A stretch of DNA of 64,000 nucleotides, from positions 434,001-498,000 of the forward strand of contig CANMIL010000002.1 in the NCBI GenBank assembly GCA_947497895.1, in the 5' to 3' direction. Positions 47,901 to 58,400 of the stretch are shown here, in pieces. This DNA comes from an uncultured Tenacibaculum sp. (GTDB taxonomy: Bacteria; Bacteroidota; Bacteroidia; Flavobacteriales; Flavobacteriaceae). The notes under the pieces are model-generated. The model saw only the letters and a program-made list of their open reading frames with translations, did no database searches and had not been told where the DNA came from. Within the stretch, counting starts at the first letter, position 1; every line of letters begins with the position of its first letter. The position numbers and the translations under genes were made by a program.

Positions 47901-49941
47901 AAAACCAACTGCGCAAGATTTCAACCCGAGCCTTAGTTATTCAACCTATCGAACAGTTACCGCTAGTAACATGGTTTCTTCATCGGATCCTGATTATTGG
48001 GTGGGATTGTATCATTCAACTTTTAGCACGGGTAATTTTGTATTTGGTGTAAACGAAACGGCTGATACCTCAACAAGTACCAACAGAACTATTTTCCATG
48101 ATCTACTAGTAGAATGTGATTCTGATAATGACGGAGTACCAAATAGAATTGATTTGGACAGTGACAATGATGGAATTTATGATGTTACTGAGGCGGGCAC
48201 AGATAATTTAGATGCTAATAATGATGGAAGGGTCGATAATATGGATAATCCAAGTTCAGGATTGGATGCTGATGGCAATGGTCTAGCTGACTCTATTGAA
48301 GCAACAAATGGCGATAATAATGGAACAACTCCTAGAGAAACAACTTCTGGAACGCCCGATTATTTGAATACAGATAGTGATGCAGATGGTTGTAGCGACG
48401 CTAATGAGGCCTACGACAATCCTTTAGCCGATGGTAATGGAAATACCTATTACAATCCTGCAAACGCAGCAGAGCCACTTACTGTTACAGCAGGAACTAT
48501 TGATAGTTCTGGTAAGGTCATTGCGGCTTCGTACGATACAGGAGATGTGGCTAAAGTAACAGATAAAGACTACTGTGTTTCAGTTTGTTTCAATAGTACA
48601 AATGCTGTCAACGATTTTATTAATACCAATAAAGGTCAGTCAGTACAAGGGAATGTTTTAACAAATGATTTCGATATTCAGGGAGATACTCAAACGGTAA
48701 ATTCAACTCCAATTATTAATGCAGTAAATGGAGCAGTGAGTCTTGGTTCGAATGGATCGTTTACTTATCAACCTAATCCAGGATTTACAGGACAAGATAG
48801 TTTCACATATCAAGTATGTGATGATAATGTAATTCAAGAATGCAGTACCGCTATTGTTTTTATTGAGGTACTACCAGACGTAAGTTCACAAAATGAAGCA
48901 CCTATAGCCAACGCGGATACAGGGGTGACTTATGTAAATGTTAACTTAACTGGAAATGCTATTGTAAATGATTATGATCCTGATGGAGATGTAATATCCA
49001 TAAATACGACTCCGTTAACGAATGTAAGTAACGGAACACTCACATTAAATACGGATGGTAGCTATACCTATACTCCAAATACAGATTTTATAGGTGAAGA
49101 TAGTTTTGTGTATCAAATTTGTGATGGAGCTTCACCAACACCGTTATGTGACACGGCTACAGTAGAAATACAAGTATTGCCAAATACAGGTAATATTACT
49201 ATTGCTAACGACGACGCATATTATACAATGTCAGATGTAGCTTCAAATGCTGTTAATGGAAATGTAAAAGACAATGATTCTGATCCGGAAGGAAATACTC
49301 AAACAGTTAATGCAACGCCTGTTACAAATGTGAGTAATGGAACGTTGACATTAAATGCAAACGGAACATTTACATATCAACCGAATACAGGTTTTTGGGG
49401 GCAAGATTCATTTGTATATGAAACTTGTGATAATGCAACTTCTCAAGCTTGTGATCAAGCAACGGTTCGTATTATGGTAAGAAGATTTCTTCCACCAGAT
49501 TATTCTCCTACATTATTTACAGGACAAACTGTAGTAAATGGGAGTAGTGGGGATATTGATTTTGTAGTGGCCGTGGCTGAGTCCAACTTTCAAGACTCTA
49601 ATGGAATCGATCCTGTTGAATTAAGAATATCTGGAAGTGCCAATTTTAATTTCACTTTTGAAAGTGGTTTAACTACTTTAAATGGAATAGCAGTAAACAA
49701 TTCTGATTGGAGCTATGTTTTCGAAGCTGGTCTTCATAAGTTCAGGTTTATCGGTAATAGCGGTGAGTTTTTAGGGAATACACTTTCTAAAATTGGTGTA
49801 AAAGCCGTATTTATTTCTCCTGAAAATTCAAGAGGGCAGCGACCTTTAAAGGTGACGATAAAATCTGATTCAGGAGGTCAAACCAATACGAATAATGATA
49901 ATGACGAAGATATTATTCAATATAATAATAGTTCAAATTAA
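44944..49941 (+). CDS. Giant secreted modular protein E (DUF4347, PKD-like, TSP3, Ig-like)
   Basis: A 1665-residue secreted protein starting MGEDFLYRMVCALKKYSGY, a leader shared with F and G. The hydrophobic core MVILLLLFVFGF lies near residue 65-77 and cleavage is likely at KAN|E. Then: DUF4347 at about 90-215, with FHLFSHGKSGEL (His123), LYGCEFGKG (Cys162), IAASNNITG and GDWTLEAG; a beta-sandwich module (about 220-359); a PKD-like domain (about 360-456); TSP3 repeats; the module shared with A (GGNTDGLGYRKSGF here, GGNTNGLGYKESGF in A); more TSP3; a second module; three Ig-like domains; and the family C-terminal module (GLHKFRFIGNSGEFLGNTLS). DUF4347 occurs in large extracellular proteins; its activity is not established. 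Promoter, leader and C-terminus tie it to A and B. Confidence 0.82.
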   Translation: MGEDFLYRMVCALKKYSGYNYFKRRTENYLNRIDLKALLFLRIKVPNQSNLRVGNRRLLKKSSNMVILLLLFVFGFQHLKANEVESFGNNKLLKAYFDKTIKEPELLQNSIEESNSTFHLFSHGKSGELFIQGKWLNAQEIANWIKNNLEVGKINQLNLYGCEFGKGTKGQEAIDFLIREFGFKIAASNNITGKDGDWTLEAGNTIDSINVPSYNYNLQNLLNSNGWSYHNGAQYVNWSDHSAINLNNGYVNNGYVEQRISTIVGNRYTISFRAHNHMTNGYQSPHSLTLNLSIGNVHNENIVLPSTPWDHSFRTYTRSFTANSTSTLVRLRHQSGGTYEHDILIDRNSMSIPYTRPLNCDPVSACNVSGDSNVDPRQTTQYSVSGGTPSNNTTWSVSPSTGVSVSTGNGTTTGNIYFTKAGTYTVSFTRTNTSSPSGCINSSSRTCSRTVTVSDPCSIGTDSDGDGIADDCDLDDDNDGILDLDELCLAIPGATAPSSGNVTWNLRGFDVYSSGGNTDGLGYRKSGFEQGAYNQGKNLTLLNGTDDFSASHSGDGTATLSTVTFANGTMKYTCNHPVNDRAEFRDTTTDNFISGSSGDGVYVEPELGPGVGDYYSIEIDFTTPVTAFSLDIIDAFDTFPDNNPVLKYQVYADNKLIAYLEGGVVGDDATGMINIYDADGNSKGTVMVGQNIETSIGFVTLNRVSKVVIRHDVTSGSIRPESYDPHGLDGVAYSTDFCDTDNDGIANHLDLDSDADGCPDALESNGNSYDYTDLNGDGSLSGNVNTDSTSSTYGVPNSTNFTGGTSYNSGQVSAICDSCAPGNPAFVDSDGDGIGNLCDIDDDNDGITDFAECSTLPTRVISETLAVVSGTASDLHTGDVLRKVNALSVNGVNYDVLVEIINENIPTGRLERTSIGGLRIAEADYKEHPFVEYKLTVVESGTTTPATLTNVVSILRDIDGSTNGGFVDVHGYESSQAVQVGPGSQLKPTAQDFNPSLSYSTYRTVTASNMVSSSDPDYWVGLYHSTFSTGNFVFGVNETADTSTSTNRTIFHDLLVECDSDNDGVPNRIDLDSDNDGIYDVTEAGTDNLDANNDGRVDNMDNPSSGLDADGNGLADSIEATNGDNNGTTPRETTSGTPDYLNTDSDADGCSDANEAYDNPLADGNGNTYYNPANAAEPLTVTAGTIDSSGKVIAASYDTGDVAKVTDKDYCVSVCFNSTNAVNDFINTNKGQSVQGNVLTNDFDIQGDTQTVNSTPIINAVNGAVSLGSNGSFTYQPNPGFTGQDSFTYQVCDDNVIQECSTAIVFIEVLPDVSSQNEAPIANADTGVTYVNVNLTGNAIVNDYDPDGDVISINTTPLTNVSNGTLTLNTDGSYTYTPNTDFIGEDSFVYQICDGASPTPLCDTATVEIQVLPNTGNITIANDDAYYTMSDVASNAVNGNVKDNDSDPEGNTQTVNATPVTNVSNGTLTLNANGTFTYQPNTGFWGQDSFVYETCDNATSQACDQATVRIMVRRFLPPDYSPTLFTGQTVVNGSSGDIDFVVAVAESNFQDSNGIDPVELRISGSANFNFTFESGLTTLNGIAVNNSDWSYVFEAGLHKFRFIGNSGEFLGNTLSKIGVKAVFISPENSRGQRPLKVTIKSDSGGQTNTNNDNDEDIIQYNNSSN

Positions 49942-49965
49942 ACCTTAGTAAATATATTTAGATAG

Positions 49966-49994
49966 AAAGGTTGTCCAAATCTGGATATTTTTTT
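49966..49994 (+). terminator. Weak terminator-like hairpin after E
   Basis: GTCCA-AATC-TGGAT followed by a long T-run. The position and sequence (AAAGGTTGTCCA) resemble the terminators after F and G, but the stem is partly degenerate, so some read-through towards F is possible. Confidence 0.45.
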
Positions 49995-50036
49995 ATATTC
50001 AATTAGTTGTTTTACAGTAAATTAATTTGGTTTTTA

Positions 50037-50067
50037 TTTGTGTAAATGATTTTTTAGTTTACTTTTG
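50037..50067 (+). promoter_or_regulatory. Promoter of giant protein gene F
   Basis: TTTG at 50037-50040 and TACTTTTG at 50060-50067, with 19 nt between them. The spacer is nearly the same as in the G promoter. Confidence 0.75.
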
Positions 50068-50070
50068 CCA

Positions 50071-50204
50071 ACCTCATTATGTGCCCCCCAAAGAGGTTAG
50101 AATAAATAAGATAAATTTATATCTATCCTAATCGGCGCAGTTGATTTGATTTTGCAAATCAATGTAAGCTATAATATTTTTTTAAGTTAAAATTAGAATA
50201 AAAA
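50071..50204 (+). promoter_or_regulatory. Structured 5' leader of gene F
   Basis: Hairpin AACCTC (50070-50075) with GAGGTT (50093-50098), loop containing CCCCCC (50084-50089). The GGGGG of the start region (ATGAAGGGGG, 50210-50214) is complementary. The first stem base lies at or just before the predicted transcription start. Confidence 0.55.
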
Positions 50205-53200
50205 ATGAAGGGGGATTTTTTATGTCAAGTTGTTTCTATTTTAAAGAGAACAATAAAGAATTATCTTTTAAACTACTACATAGAGAGTATTAACTTTAGT
50301 AGTCGCGTAAATAGAAAATTTTCATTACTGAAAATTAAAGATGATCGTACTACTTTTCTAAAAAAAGATAAACAGATCAAATCAAAATTTTTAAACTTTA
50401 GCTTGATAATTTTGGCATTTGTATGTTCGAAGAACATAAATGCTAAATCAATTAGTATTAAGGAAGATGTTTTAAAATCTAATGTTTTTATAGAGAAAAG
50501 TGTTAGAAATTCTGAACAATTACTGGATGCTATAGAAAATAACAGGGATGTTTTTCATCTTTTTTCTCATGGAAAATCTGGAGAGTTATTAATAAACGGT
50601 AAGTGGCTGAACGCTCATGAGGTGGTTCAATGGATACGTACAATTATTGATGCAAATTCACTTAAACAACTAAATATTTATGGGTGTGAATTTGGAAAAG
50701 GAATAAAAGGTGTTAAAGCAGTAGACATTTTAGTAAAAGAACTCGGGATAAAGATTGCGGCCTCGAATGATTTAACGGGGAGAGGTGGAGATTGGAATCT
50801 TGAAGTTGGGGAGACTAGCTCTAGTATAAGCTTACCAACCTATAAATATACGCTGCAAATACCCAGTTCATGTAGACAAGGTGTAGATTCTGATGGGGAT
50901 GGAATTAGTGATAATTGTGATTTGGATGATGATAACGATGGTATCCTTGATACAGTTGAAGAGTCTTTAACAACTACGACCACAGTTGCTTCTCCAGTAA
51001 TTTTTAGAGACAGATTTAATGGCTATGGAACCAATGCTATTGGTAACGATATAGTTGCTCCAGGGTGGAATGGAGTATATACTCCCGATTTATTAACTTC
51101 AAACGGGTTAACGTATCGTTCTCCAGATGGAGGAACGGTCGCAGGTTTGTTACATGTTCCCAATTTTCAATTGTGCTACTGGTTCTTTTTTAGTTATATA
51201 TGTGATCCGGTGATTAATTGGAGAGAAGAAATCAATAGGAATGTATCTGGTTTACAGCGAGGAGAGGATTACTATATTGTAATGGATATATCTCCTACTC
51301 AAAATGGAGACACAGGATCATCAGGAAGAGTTGCGGTTAATTTTGGTGGAACAACCAGATATTCACAAACGATATTTTCAAGTAGTAACCATCCTAGAAA
51401 TGGTCGTTTCGAAAAAACGGTAATTGGGCCTTTTAGAGCAAATAGTTCTTCTCAAACAATAAAATTAACAGCCACAAGTAATCAAGATCGGTTATCTAAT
51501 TCACATCATAACTATAGCGTAGGGACCTATATGTTAATCGATGATCTTAAGATATATAAAGGCCATCCAGATGGTACTACGGTGACTGTGGTAAATCGAG
51601 ATTTCGATAATGATGGAATTCCGAATCGTTTGGATGTAGATAGTGATAATGATGGGTGCCCAGATGCTCTTGAAAGTTCAGGAAACCCATATAAGAATCA
51701 CGATTTAAATACAAATGGAAGTTTATCGTTAGCTGTAAATACCAATAGTAATAGTTCAACTTTTGGTGTGCCAAATAGTCGAAGTTACGGTAAAGGAACG
51801 GCTTACAATACAAGGAGCTCATCTTCGAAATGTAATTCTTGTACTCCTGGAAATTCAGGCTATATTGATTCGGATGGAGATAGGATAGCAGATAATTGTG
51901 ATTTAGATGATGATAATGATGGAATACTTGATACTGACGAAGATTCGGTGACAACAACTCATGTTCCATCTGAAGTAATTTTTAGAGACAGATTTAATGG
52001 GTATGGAACAAATAATATTGGAAATACAATAGTCGCACCGGGATGGAATGGAGTATATACTCCTGATTTATTAAACTCTCGGGCTTTAACCTACCCTTCT
52101 CAGGATGGAGGAACGGTTGCAGGGTTATTGCATGTTCCAAATTTTCAGCTTTGTTATTGGGTTTTTTTCAGTTATATATGTGATCCTTTAGTTAACTGGA
52201 GAGAAGAGATTTTTCGAACGATTTATGGTTTAGAGAGAGGGAAAGAATATTATATTGAAATGGATATATCTCCTACTCAGGATAATGTTACAGGGTCATC
52301 AGGAAGAGTTGCTGTCAATTTTGGTGGAACAACTCGATATACTAAAAAAATATATAATAGAGGATTTCATCCACGAAATGGCCCCTTTCAAAAAGTAGTT
52401 GTTGGACCATTTAGGGCAAATGGTTCTTCTCAAAGTATCAGGTTATCAGCTACTAGTTATCAAGATAGGTTATCAAATTCACACCATAAGTTTAGTACAG
52501 GAACATATATATTAATTGATGATCTTCGAATTTATAAAGGACATCCCAATGGTACTACAGTTACTGTAGTTAATAGAGATTTTGACAATGACGGGATTCC
52601 AAATCGTTTAGATTTAGATAGTGATAATGATGGATGTCCAGATGCATTAGAAAGTGCAGGAAACCCATATAATTATAGTGATTTAGATAGCGATACCAGA
52701 TTATCTGGAGTAGTAGATAGAAACGATCGTAGTGCCACCTATGGTGTTCCGAATAGTAACAACTATTCGATAGGGATTTCTCAAGATGCGAATAGACAGG
52801 CCGTTGTTTGTGATTCTTGTTCTCCAGGAAATATATACTATGTAGATTCTGATGGTGATGGAATAGGAGACGATTGTGATTTGGATGATGATAATGACGG
52901 AATTCTTGACACGGTTGAAAATGGAGGGAATTCGAATAGAGATACCGATGGAGACGGTATTGTTGATAGACTTGATTTAGATTCTGATAATGATGGGTGT
53001 CCTGATGCTTTGGAAAGTGCAGGGAATAATTATGATTTTAATGATTTAAATAGTAATAATAGTTTATTAGGAGGTGTTAATACCAATAGCTCGAGTGCCA
53101 CCTATGGCGTTCCAAATGGGGTAAGTTTTTCTATTGGAACTTCAAGAAATGCTAGTCAGCTAGCGGTTGTATGTGATACATGTAATTCGGGCAATTCTAA

Positions 53201-55154
53201 TTTTGTAGATTCTGATGGAGATGGAATAGGAAATGATTGCGATTTGGACGATGATAATGATGGAATATTAGATACAGTTGAAAATGGAGGTAATTCGAAC
53301 AGAGATACCGATGGAGATGGTATCATAGATAGGATCGATTTAGATAGTGATAATGATGGGATTTACGATATTACTGAGGCAGGAACTGATAGTTTAGATA
53401 GCAATAATGATGGTAGAGTAGATGATATGAATACTCCTGGTTCTGGGGCAGATGCCGATTCAGATGGTTTGGCAGATGTAGTAGAAACTATTAATGGAAA
53501 TAATAATGGAACTAATCCTAGGAGAACAACTTCTGGTGTTTTCGATTATTTAAATGCGGATAGCGATGGAGATGGGTGTAGTGATGCTAATGAGGCATAT
53601 AATGATCCTGAAACGGATGGAACGGGAGATACTTATTATAATCCTTTAAATTTAGCCGAGCCACTTACTCAAGTAGCTGGTGCGGTGAGTATATCTGGGA
53701 AAGTAGTCGCCGCTCCTTACAATACTGGCGATGTTCAAAGAGTGATTGATGCCAATGAAAATGCTTGTATTCCTCCGAATACGACAAATGCTGTTAATGA
53801 TTTTATAACCATTAATGTGAATGCTACTCACGCGGTTGGAAATGTTCTTACAAATGACTTTGATATTGAAGGAGACAATCAAACTGTTAGTTCTGGACCA
53901 ATAGAGGATGTGTCTCATGGAAGATTATGGTTACTTTCAAATGGAGTATACATCTATATTCCTAACCCAGATTTTGTTGGAGAGGATAGTTTTACTTACC
54001 AAGTATGTGATGATAATAGCGCACAGGCTTGTAGTACAGCAAAAGTGTTTATAGAGGTTTTACCAGATGCAAGCAATGAAAATAAAGCGCCTATTGCAAA
54101 TCCTGATAATGGAATGACACTCGTAAATACTGTTCTTTCTGGAAATTTAATAGTAAATGATTTTGACCCTGATGGAGATAGTATAACCATCGATAGAACT
54201 CCTGTATCAAATGTAAATAATGGATCTTTAGTCATAAATGCAGACGGTACATACGTATATACGCCAAACGCAGATTTTATAGGTGAAGACAGTTTTGTAT
54301 ATAAAATTTGTGATTCGGCCTCACCAACACCAATGTGTGATACAGCAGTAGTTAATATACAAGTATTGCCAAATAACGGGAATATTACGGTTGCAAATGA
54401 TGACGCGTATTTTATAGTGAATACGGGTACAAACTCACTTAATGCAAATGTTTTAGATAATGATACAGATCCTGAAGGGCATTTTCAATTTCTAAAAATT
54501 AATAGCAGCTCTCCAAACCCAATTGTCGATGTAAGTAACGGTACTCTTTCGTTAAATGGAGATGGAAGATTTCAATATAAACCAAATGAAGGCTTTATTG
54601 GTAGAGATTCTTTTGTTTATGAAGTTTGCGATGCAGGAAATCCGCAAGCATGTGATCGGGCTACCGTACATATAATTGTTTCAGAAAGAAGTAGACCTCC
54701 TACGCCTCCTGATTTTTCTCCTGTTCTATTTACGGCTAAGACAATTGTGAATGGAAGTAAAGGTAGGATTGATTTTGTAATCGCAGTGGCAGAATCTAAT
54801 TTACAAGACGCCGATGGTATTAATCCTGTGGAAGTAAGAATTTCAGGGAGTAATAATTTTGATTTTACCTTTGAAAATAGCTTAACTACTTTAAATGGAA
54901 TGACCGTTAATAATGCCGATTGGAGTTATGTTTTAGAAGGTGGACTTCATAAGTTTACTTTTGTTGGAAATGGAGGCGTTTTTCCTGGGAATACACTCTC
55001 TAAAATTGGTGTAAAAGCACTATTTATTTCTCCCGCTAACTCAAGGGGACAACGACCTTTGAAAGTGACTATAAAATCGGATTCTGGAGGACAAACCAAT
55101 ACGAATAATGATAATGACGAAGATATTATTCATTATAGTAATAGTTCGAATTAA
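50205..55154 (+). CDS. Giant secreted modular protein F (DUF4347, TSP3, duplicated beta-sandwich, Ig-like)
   Basis: A 1649-residue secreted protein. Leader MKGDFLCQVVSILKRTIKNY, hydrophobic core FSLIILAFVCSKN near residue 66-78, cleavage near NAK|S. DUF4347 at about 95-215 with His122 (HLFSHGKSGELL) and Cys161 (IYGCEFGKG), the same 39-residue spacing as in E. Then TSP3 repeats around two copies of a beta-sandwich module (VIFRDRFNGYGTN, APGWNGVYTPDLL, LCYWFFFSYICDP) in a tandem 978-bp duplication, further TSP3 arrays (CDLDDDNDGILDTVENGG twice), three Ig-like domains, and the family C-terminal module (GLHKFTFVGNGGVFPGNTLS). The last 50 residues are nearly identical to those of E. Probably surface-exposed and calcium-binding. 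Confidence 0.82.
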   Translation: MKGDFLCQVVSILKRTIKNYLLNYYIESINFSSRVNRKFSLLKIKDDRTTFLKKDKQIKSKFLNFSLIILAFVCSKNINAKSISIKEDVLKSNVFIEKSVRNSEQLLDAIENNRDVFHLFSHGKSGELLINGKWLNAHEVVQWIRTIIDANSLKQLNIYGCEFGKGIKGVKAVDILVKELGIKIAASNDLTGRGGDWNLEVGETSSSISLPTYKYTLQIPSSCRQGVDSDGDGISDNCDLDDDNDGILDTVEESLTTTTTVASPVIFRDRFNGYGTNAIGNDIVAPGWNGVYTPDLLTSNGLTYRSPDGGTVAGLLHVPNFQLCYWFFFSYICDPVINWREEINRNVSGLQRGEDYYIVMDISPTQNGDTGSSGRVAVNFGGTTRYSQTIFSSSNHPRNGRFEKTVIGPFRANSSSQTIKLTATSNQDRLSNSHHNYSVGTYMLIDDLKIYKGHPDGTTVTVVNRDFDNDGIPNRLDVDSDNDGCPDALESSGNPYKNHDLNTNGSLSLAVNTNSNSSTFGVPNSRSYGKGTAYNTRSSSSKCNSCTPGNSGYIDSDGDRIADNCDLDDDNDGILDTDEDSVTTTHVPSEVIFRDRFNGYGTNNIGNTIVAPGWNGVYTPDLLNSRALTYPSQDGGTVAGLLHVPNFQLCYWVFFSYICDPLVNWREEIFRTIYGLERGKEYYIEMDISPTQDNVTGSSGRVAVNFGGTTRYTKKIYNRGFHPRNGPFQKVVVGPFRANGSSQSIRLSATSYQDRLSNSHHKFSTGTYILIDDLRIYKGHPNGTTVTVVNRDFDNDGIPNRLDLDSDNDGCPDALESAGNPYNYSDLDSDTRLSGVVDRNDRSATYGVPNSNNYSIGISQDANRQAVVCDSCSPGNIYYVDSDGDGIGDDCDLDDDNDGILDTVENGGNSNRDTDGDGIVDRLDLDSDNDGCPDALESAGNNYDFNDLNSNNSLLGGVNTNSSSATYGVPNGVSFSIGTSRNASQLAVVCDTCNSGNSNFVDSDGDGIGNDCDLDDDNDGILDTVENGGNSNRDTDGDGIIDRIDLDSDNDGIYDITEAGTDSLDSNNDGRVDDMNTPGSGADADSDGLADVVETINGNNNGTNPRRTTSGVFDYLNADSDGDGCSDANEAYNDPETDGTGDTYYNPLNLAEPLTQVAGAVSISGKVVAAPYNTGDVQRVIDANENACIPPNTTNAVNDFITINVNATHAVGNVLTNDFDIEGDNQTVSSGPIEDVSHGRLWLLSNGVYIYIPNPDFVGEDSFTYQVCDDNSAQACSTAKVFIEVLPDASNENKAPIANPDNGMTLVNTVLSGNLIVNDFDPDGDSITIDRTPVSNVNNGSLVINADGTYVYTPNADFIGEDSFVYKICDSASPTPMCDTAVVNIQVLPNNGNITVANDDAYFIVNTGTNSLNANVLDNDTDPEGHFQFLKINSSSPNPIVDVSNGTLSLNGDGRFQYKPNEGFIGRDSFVYEVCDAGNPQACDRATVHIIVSERSRPPTPPDFSPVLFTAKTIVNGSKGRIDFVIAVAESNLQDADGINPVEVRISGSNNFDFTFENSLTTLNGMTVNNADWSYVLEGGLHKFTFVGNGGVFPGNTLSKIGVKALFISPANSRGQRPLKVTIKSDSGGQTNTNNDNDEDIIHYSNSSN
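50997..52950 (+). repeat. Tandem 978-bp duplication inside gene F
   Basis: GTAATTTTTAGAGACAGATT occurs at 50997 and again at 51975, and the sequence between stays alignable, including the TSP3 block that separates the copies. Each unit codes for a beta-sandwich module of about 200 residues plus TSP3 repeats. The copies differ at many synonymous and some coding positions, so this duplication is older than that in G. Confidence 0.85.
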
Positions 55155-55179
55155 GTAACAAATACTTTTATAATAAAAG

Positions 55180-55209
55180 AAAGGTTATTCAGAATTGGAT
55201 AACCTTTTT
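55180..55209 (+). terminator. Intrinsic terminator after F
   Basis: AAAGGTTAT (55180-55188) pairs with ATAACCTTT (55199-55207), followed by a T-run. Confidence 0.85.
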
Positions 55210-55258
55210 GTTGTTGGGTTAAGTTGCTGTTTTTTAGTGAATTAATTTGATTTTTTTA

Positions 55259-55289
55259 TTTGTGTAAGTGATTTTTTAGTTTACTTTTG
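55259..55289 (+). promoter_or_regulatory. Promoter of giant protein gene G
   Basis: TTTG at 55259-55262 and TACTTTTG at 55282-55289, with 19 nt between them. Confidence 0.75.
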
Positions 55290-55292
55290 CCG

Positions 55293-55424
55293 ACCTCATT
55301 AGATTAGCCCCCAATAGGTTGCAATTGATCAAAATGAACTTTGTTTCTGACTAGAAAAGTTTATTTGATTTTCTAAGTCAATCAGAGCTTTTAAAATAAT
55401 TTGTAAGTAAAACTAAATTAAAAA
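55293..55424 (+). promoter_or_regulatory. Structured 5' leader of gene G
   Basis: Hairpin CGACCT (55291-55296) with AGGTTG (55316-55321, one G-T pair), loop containing CCCCC (55308-55312). The start region ATGGAGGGGG (55425-55434) is complementary to the C-run. Confidence 0.5.
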
Positions 55425-58400
55425 ATGGAGGGGGATTTTTTATACCGGACTGTGTATGCTTTAAAAAAGCAAATCCAAGGTTACTTTTTAAACAAACAAG
55501 AAGAAAATTATTTAAATCAAATGAAGTTAAACAAACTTTTATTTTTGAAAATAAGTAATCATGAAAAAGATGAGTTTTCGAAAAAGGTTAAAAATGTTTC
55601 ATCGAAATTCAGAAACTTAGGTATTGCCGTTTTAACCATGGCATGTACTATCCATATGATGAAAGCCAATGATAGAGGCATACCTGAAATAGAGAAAAAG
55701 AAAGTTATTTCGGAAATACCTTTCCTTAATATTTTTCAAATTCCAAATAATAATCAATTGGATACGGATGGAGATGGTATTTTGGACTCTGTAGATATTG
55801 ACGATGATAATGATGGTGTTTTAGATGTTATGGAAGGAGGAAGCGTTTGTGGTGAAGCTGTTATATCTTCAAATGGAAGTTTTGATGAGTATACCTCCTT
55901 ACCAGATTACGTGAGTCAAACGGATAGGATAAAACATTGGTTTCAACCGACGGGACCAGGAGCAAGAGGTCTTACCCCTGATTATTTTTACAGAAATGTT
56001 TATGATTATGACGGACGTGTAAAAGATGCTCATTTACCAACGGAGATATCTGACGGATATGTGAGTATGTATTGTTATAGCAGTGGTATAAGTGAATATA
56101 TAGCTCATGAACTAGTGTCATCTATAAGTTCAGGAGAAACAATAGCTTGGTCTTTAGATCTTACTCCGCAGAATGAAAATGCAAATTATCAACGTGATAT
56201 GAGTTTCGAGGTATATGGAGTTCCTTTACGTTCAAGTTTACCCATAAACATTAGCGGAGCAACATCTCCAACAGCTCTTGGTGTAGGTGCAGTGTTGTTG
56301 GATACTTATGATTTTAATTCGTTGAGAAGCTCAGAAGTAACAAAAGCTTCTGGAGAGTTTGTTTCTCCAGGGAATTTTGAAGTAATTATATTAAATATAG
56401 ATTTAGGAGGTTTAAATTTTGTACGAGTTGTTCTTGATAACTTCAGTATGTCAGATAAAGGAAGTGTGAATTGCGGAGAAGCTGATGATACTGATAATGA
56501 TGGTATTCCAAATTCTTTAGATTTGGATAGTGATGGTGATGGTTGTAGTGATAGTATTGAAGCGGGCAATACCGAACCGACTAATAATGATATCATCAAT
56601 TACAATACAGGAACCGATGCCAACAGAAATGGATTGTTAGATAAATTTGAAGAAGGAACATCGGGGGATATCAATTACACTTCTACATACATCAAGTATG
56701 CACTTCAAAATGCTGTAAAATCATGTAATGATACTGATGGAGATGGTATTCCTGATTCGGTAGATATTGATGATGATAATGACGGTGTTTTGGATACCAT
56801 GGAAGGTGCTAGTTCTTGTAGTGAAGTTCTTATTTCATCAAATGGAAGTTTTGATGAGTATACCTCACTCCCTGATTATGTGAGTCAAACGGATAGGATA
56901 AAACACTGGTTTCAACCTTCAAGTAATACTCCTGACTATTTCTACAGAAATGTTTATGATTATGATGGACGAGTAGAAGATACTCATTTACCTACTGAAA
57001 TTTCTGATGGTTATGTAAGTATGTACTGCTACAGAAGCGGATTTAGTGAATATATTGCGCATGAGTTAGTTTCTCGAATGAACTCAGGAGACAATATCAC
57101 TTGGTCTATAGATCTTACTCCTCAAAACGTAAATGCAAATTATGAAGCAGATATGAAATTTGAGGTTTATGGAGTTCCTTTGCGTTCAAGTTTACCAGTT
57201 ATTCAAACAGAACCAGGGGCGTTACATCCTAAAGCACTTGGAGTACATGCCATTTTATTGGATAGTAGACAAATTGACTCACTCAGAAGTTCGGAACTCA
57301 CGAAAATTTCAGGAGAGTTTGTTTCACCAGGAAACTTTGAGGTTATCATCTTGAGTATTGATTTGGGAGGGTTGAATTTTGTTCGAATAGTTCTCGATAA
57401 TTTCAGTATGTCTGATACAAGAAGCATAACCTGTGGAGAAGCTGATGATACTGATAATGATGGTATTCCGAATTCTTTAGATTTGGATAGTGATGGTGAT
57501 GGTTGTAGTGATAGCATTGAAGCTGGAAATACTGAACTAGCCAACAATGATATAGTAAATTATAATACATGTATAGATGCCAACAGGAATGGTTTATTAG
57601 ATAAATTTGAAGAAGGAACATCAGGAAACATCAATTATACTTCTACATATACCCAGTATGCACTTAGTAATACATCAAAAGTATGTAATGATACTGATGG
57701 AGATGGTATTCCTGATTCGGTAGATATTGATGATGACAACGACGGTGTTTTAGATACTATGGAAGGAGGAAGTATTTGTAGTGACAAGCTTATTTCATCA
57801 AATGGAAGCTTTGATGAGTATACGTCACTCCCTGATTATGTAAGTCAAACAGATAGAATAAAACACTGGTTTCAACCTTCAAGTAATACTCCTGACTATT
57901 TTTACAGAAATGTTTATGATTATGATGGACGAGTAGAAGATACTCATTTACCTGCTGAAATTTCTGATGGTTATGTAAGTATGTACTGCTACAGAAGCGG
58001 GGTTAGTGAATATATTGCGCATGAGTTAGTTTCTCGAATTAACTCAGGAGACAATATCACTTGGTCTATAGATCTTACTCCTCAAAACGTAAATGCAAAT
58101 TATGAATCAGATATGAAATTTGAGATTTATGGAGTTCCTTTGCGTTCAAGTTTACCAGTTATTCAAACAGAACCAGGGGCGTTACATCCTAAAGCACTTG
58201 GAGTACATGCCGTTTTATTGGATAGTAAGCAAATTGACTTGCTGAGAAGTTCGGAACTCACGAAAATTTCAGGAGAGTTTGTTTCTCCAGGGAATTTTGA
58301 AGTGATTATATTAAATATAGATTTAGGAGGTTTAAATTTTGTACGAGTTGTTCTTGATAACTTCAGTATGTCAGATAAAAGAAGTGTGAATTGTGGAGAA

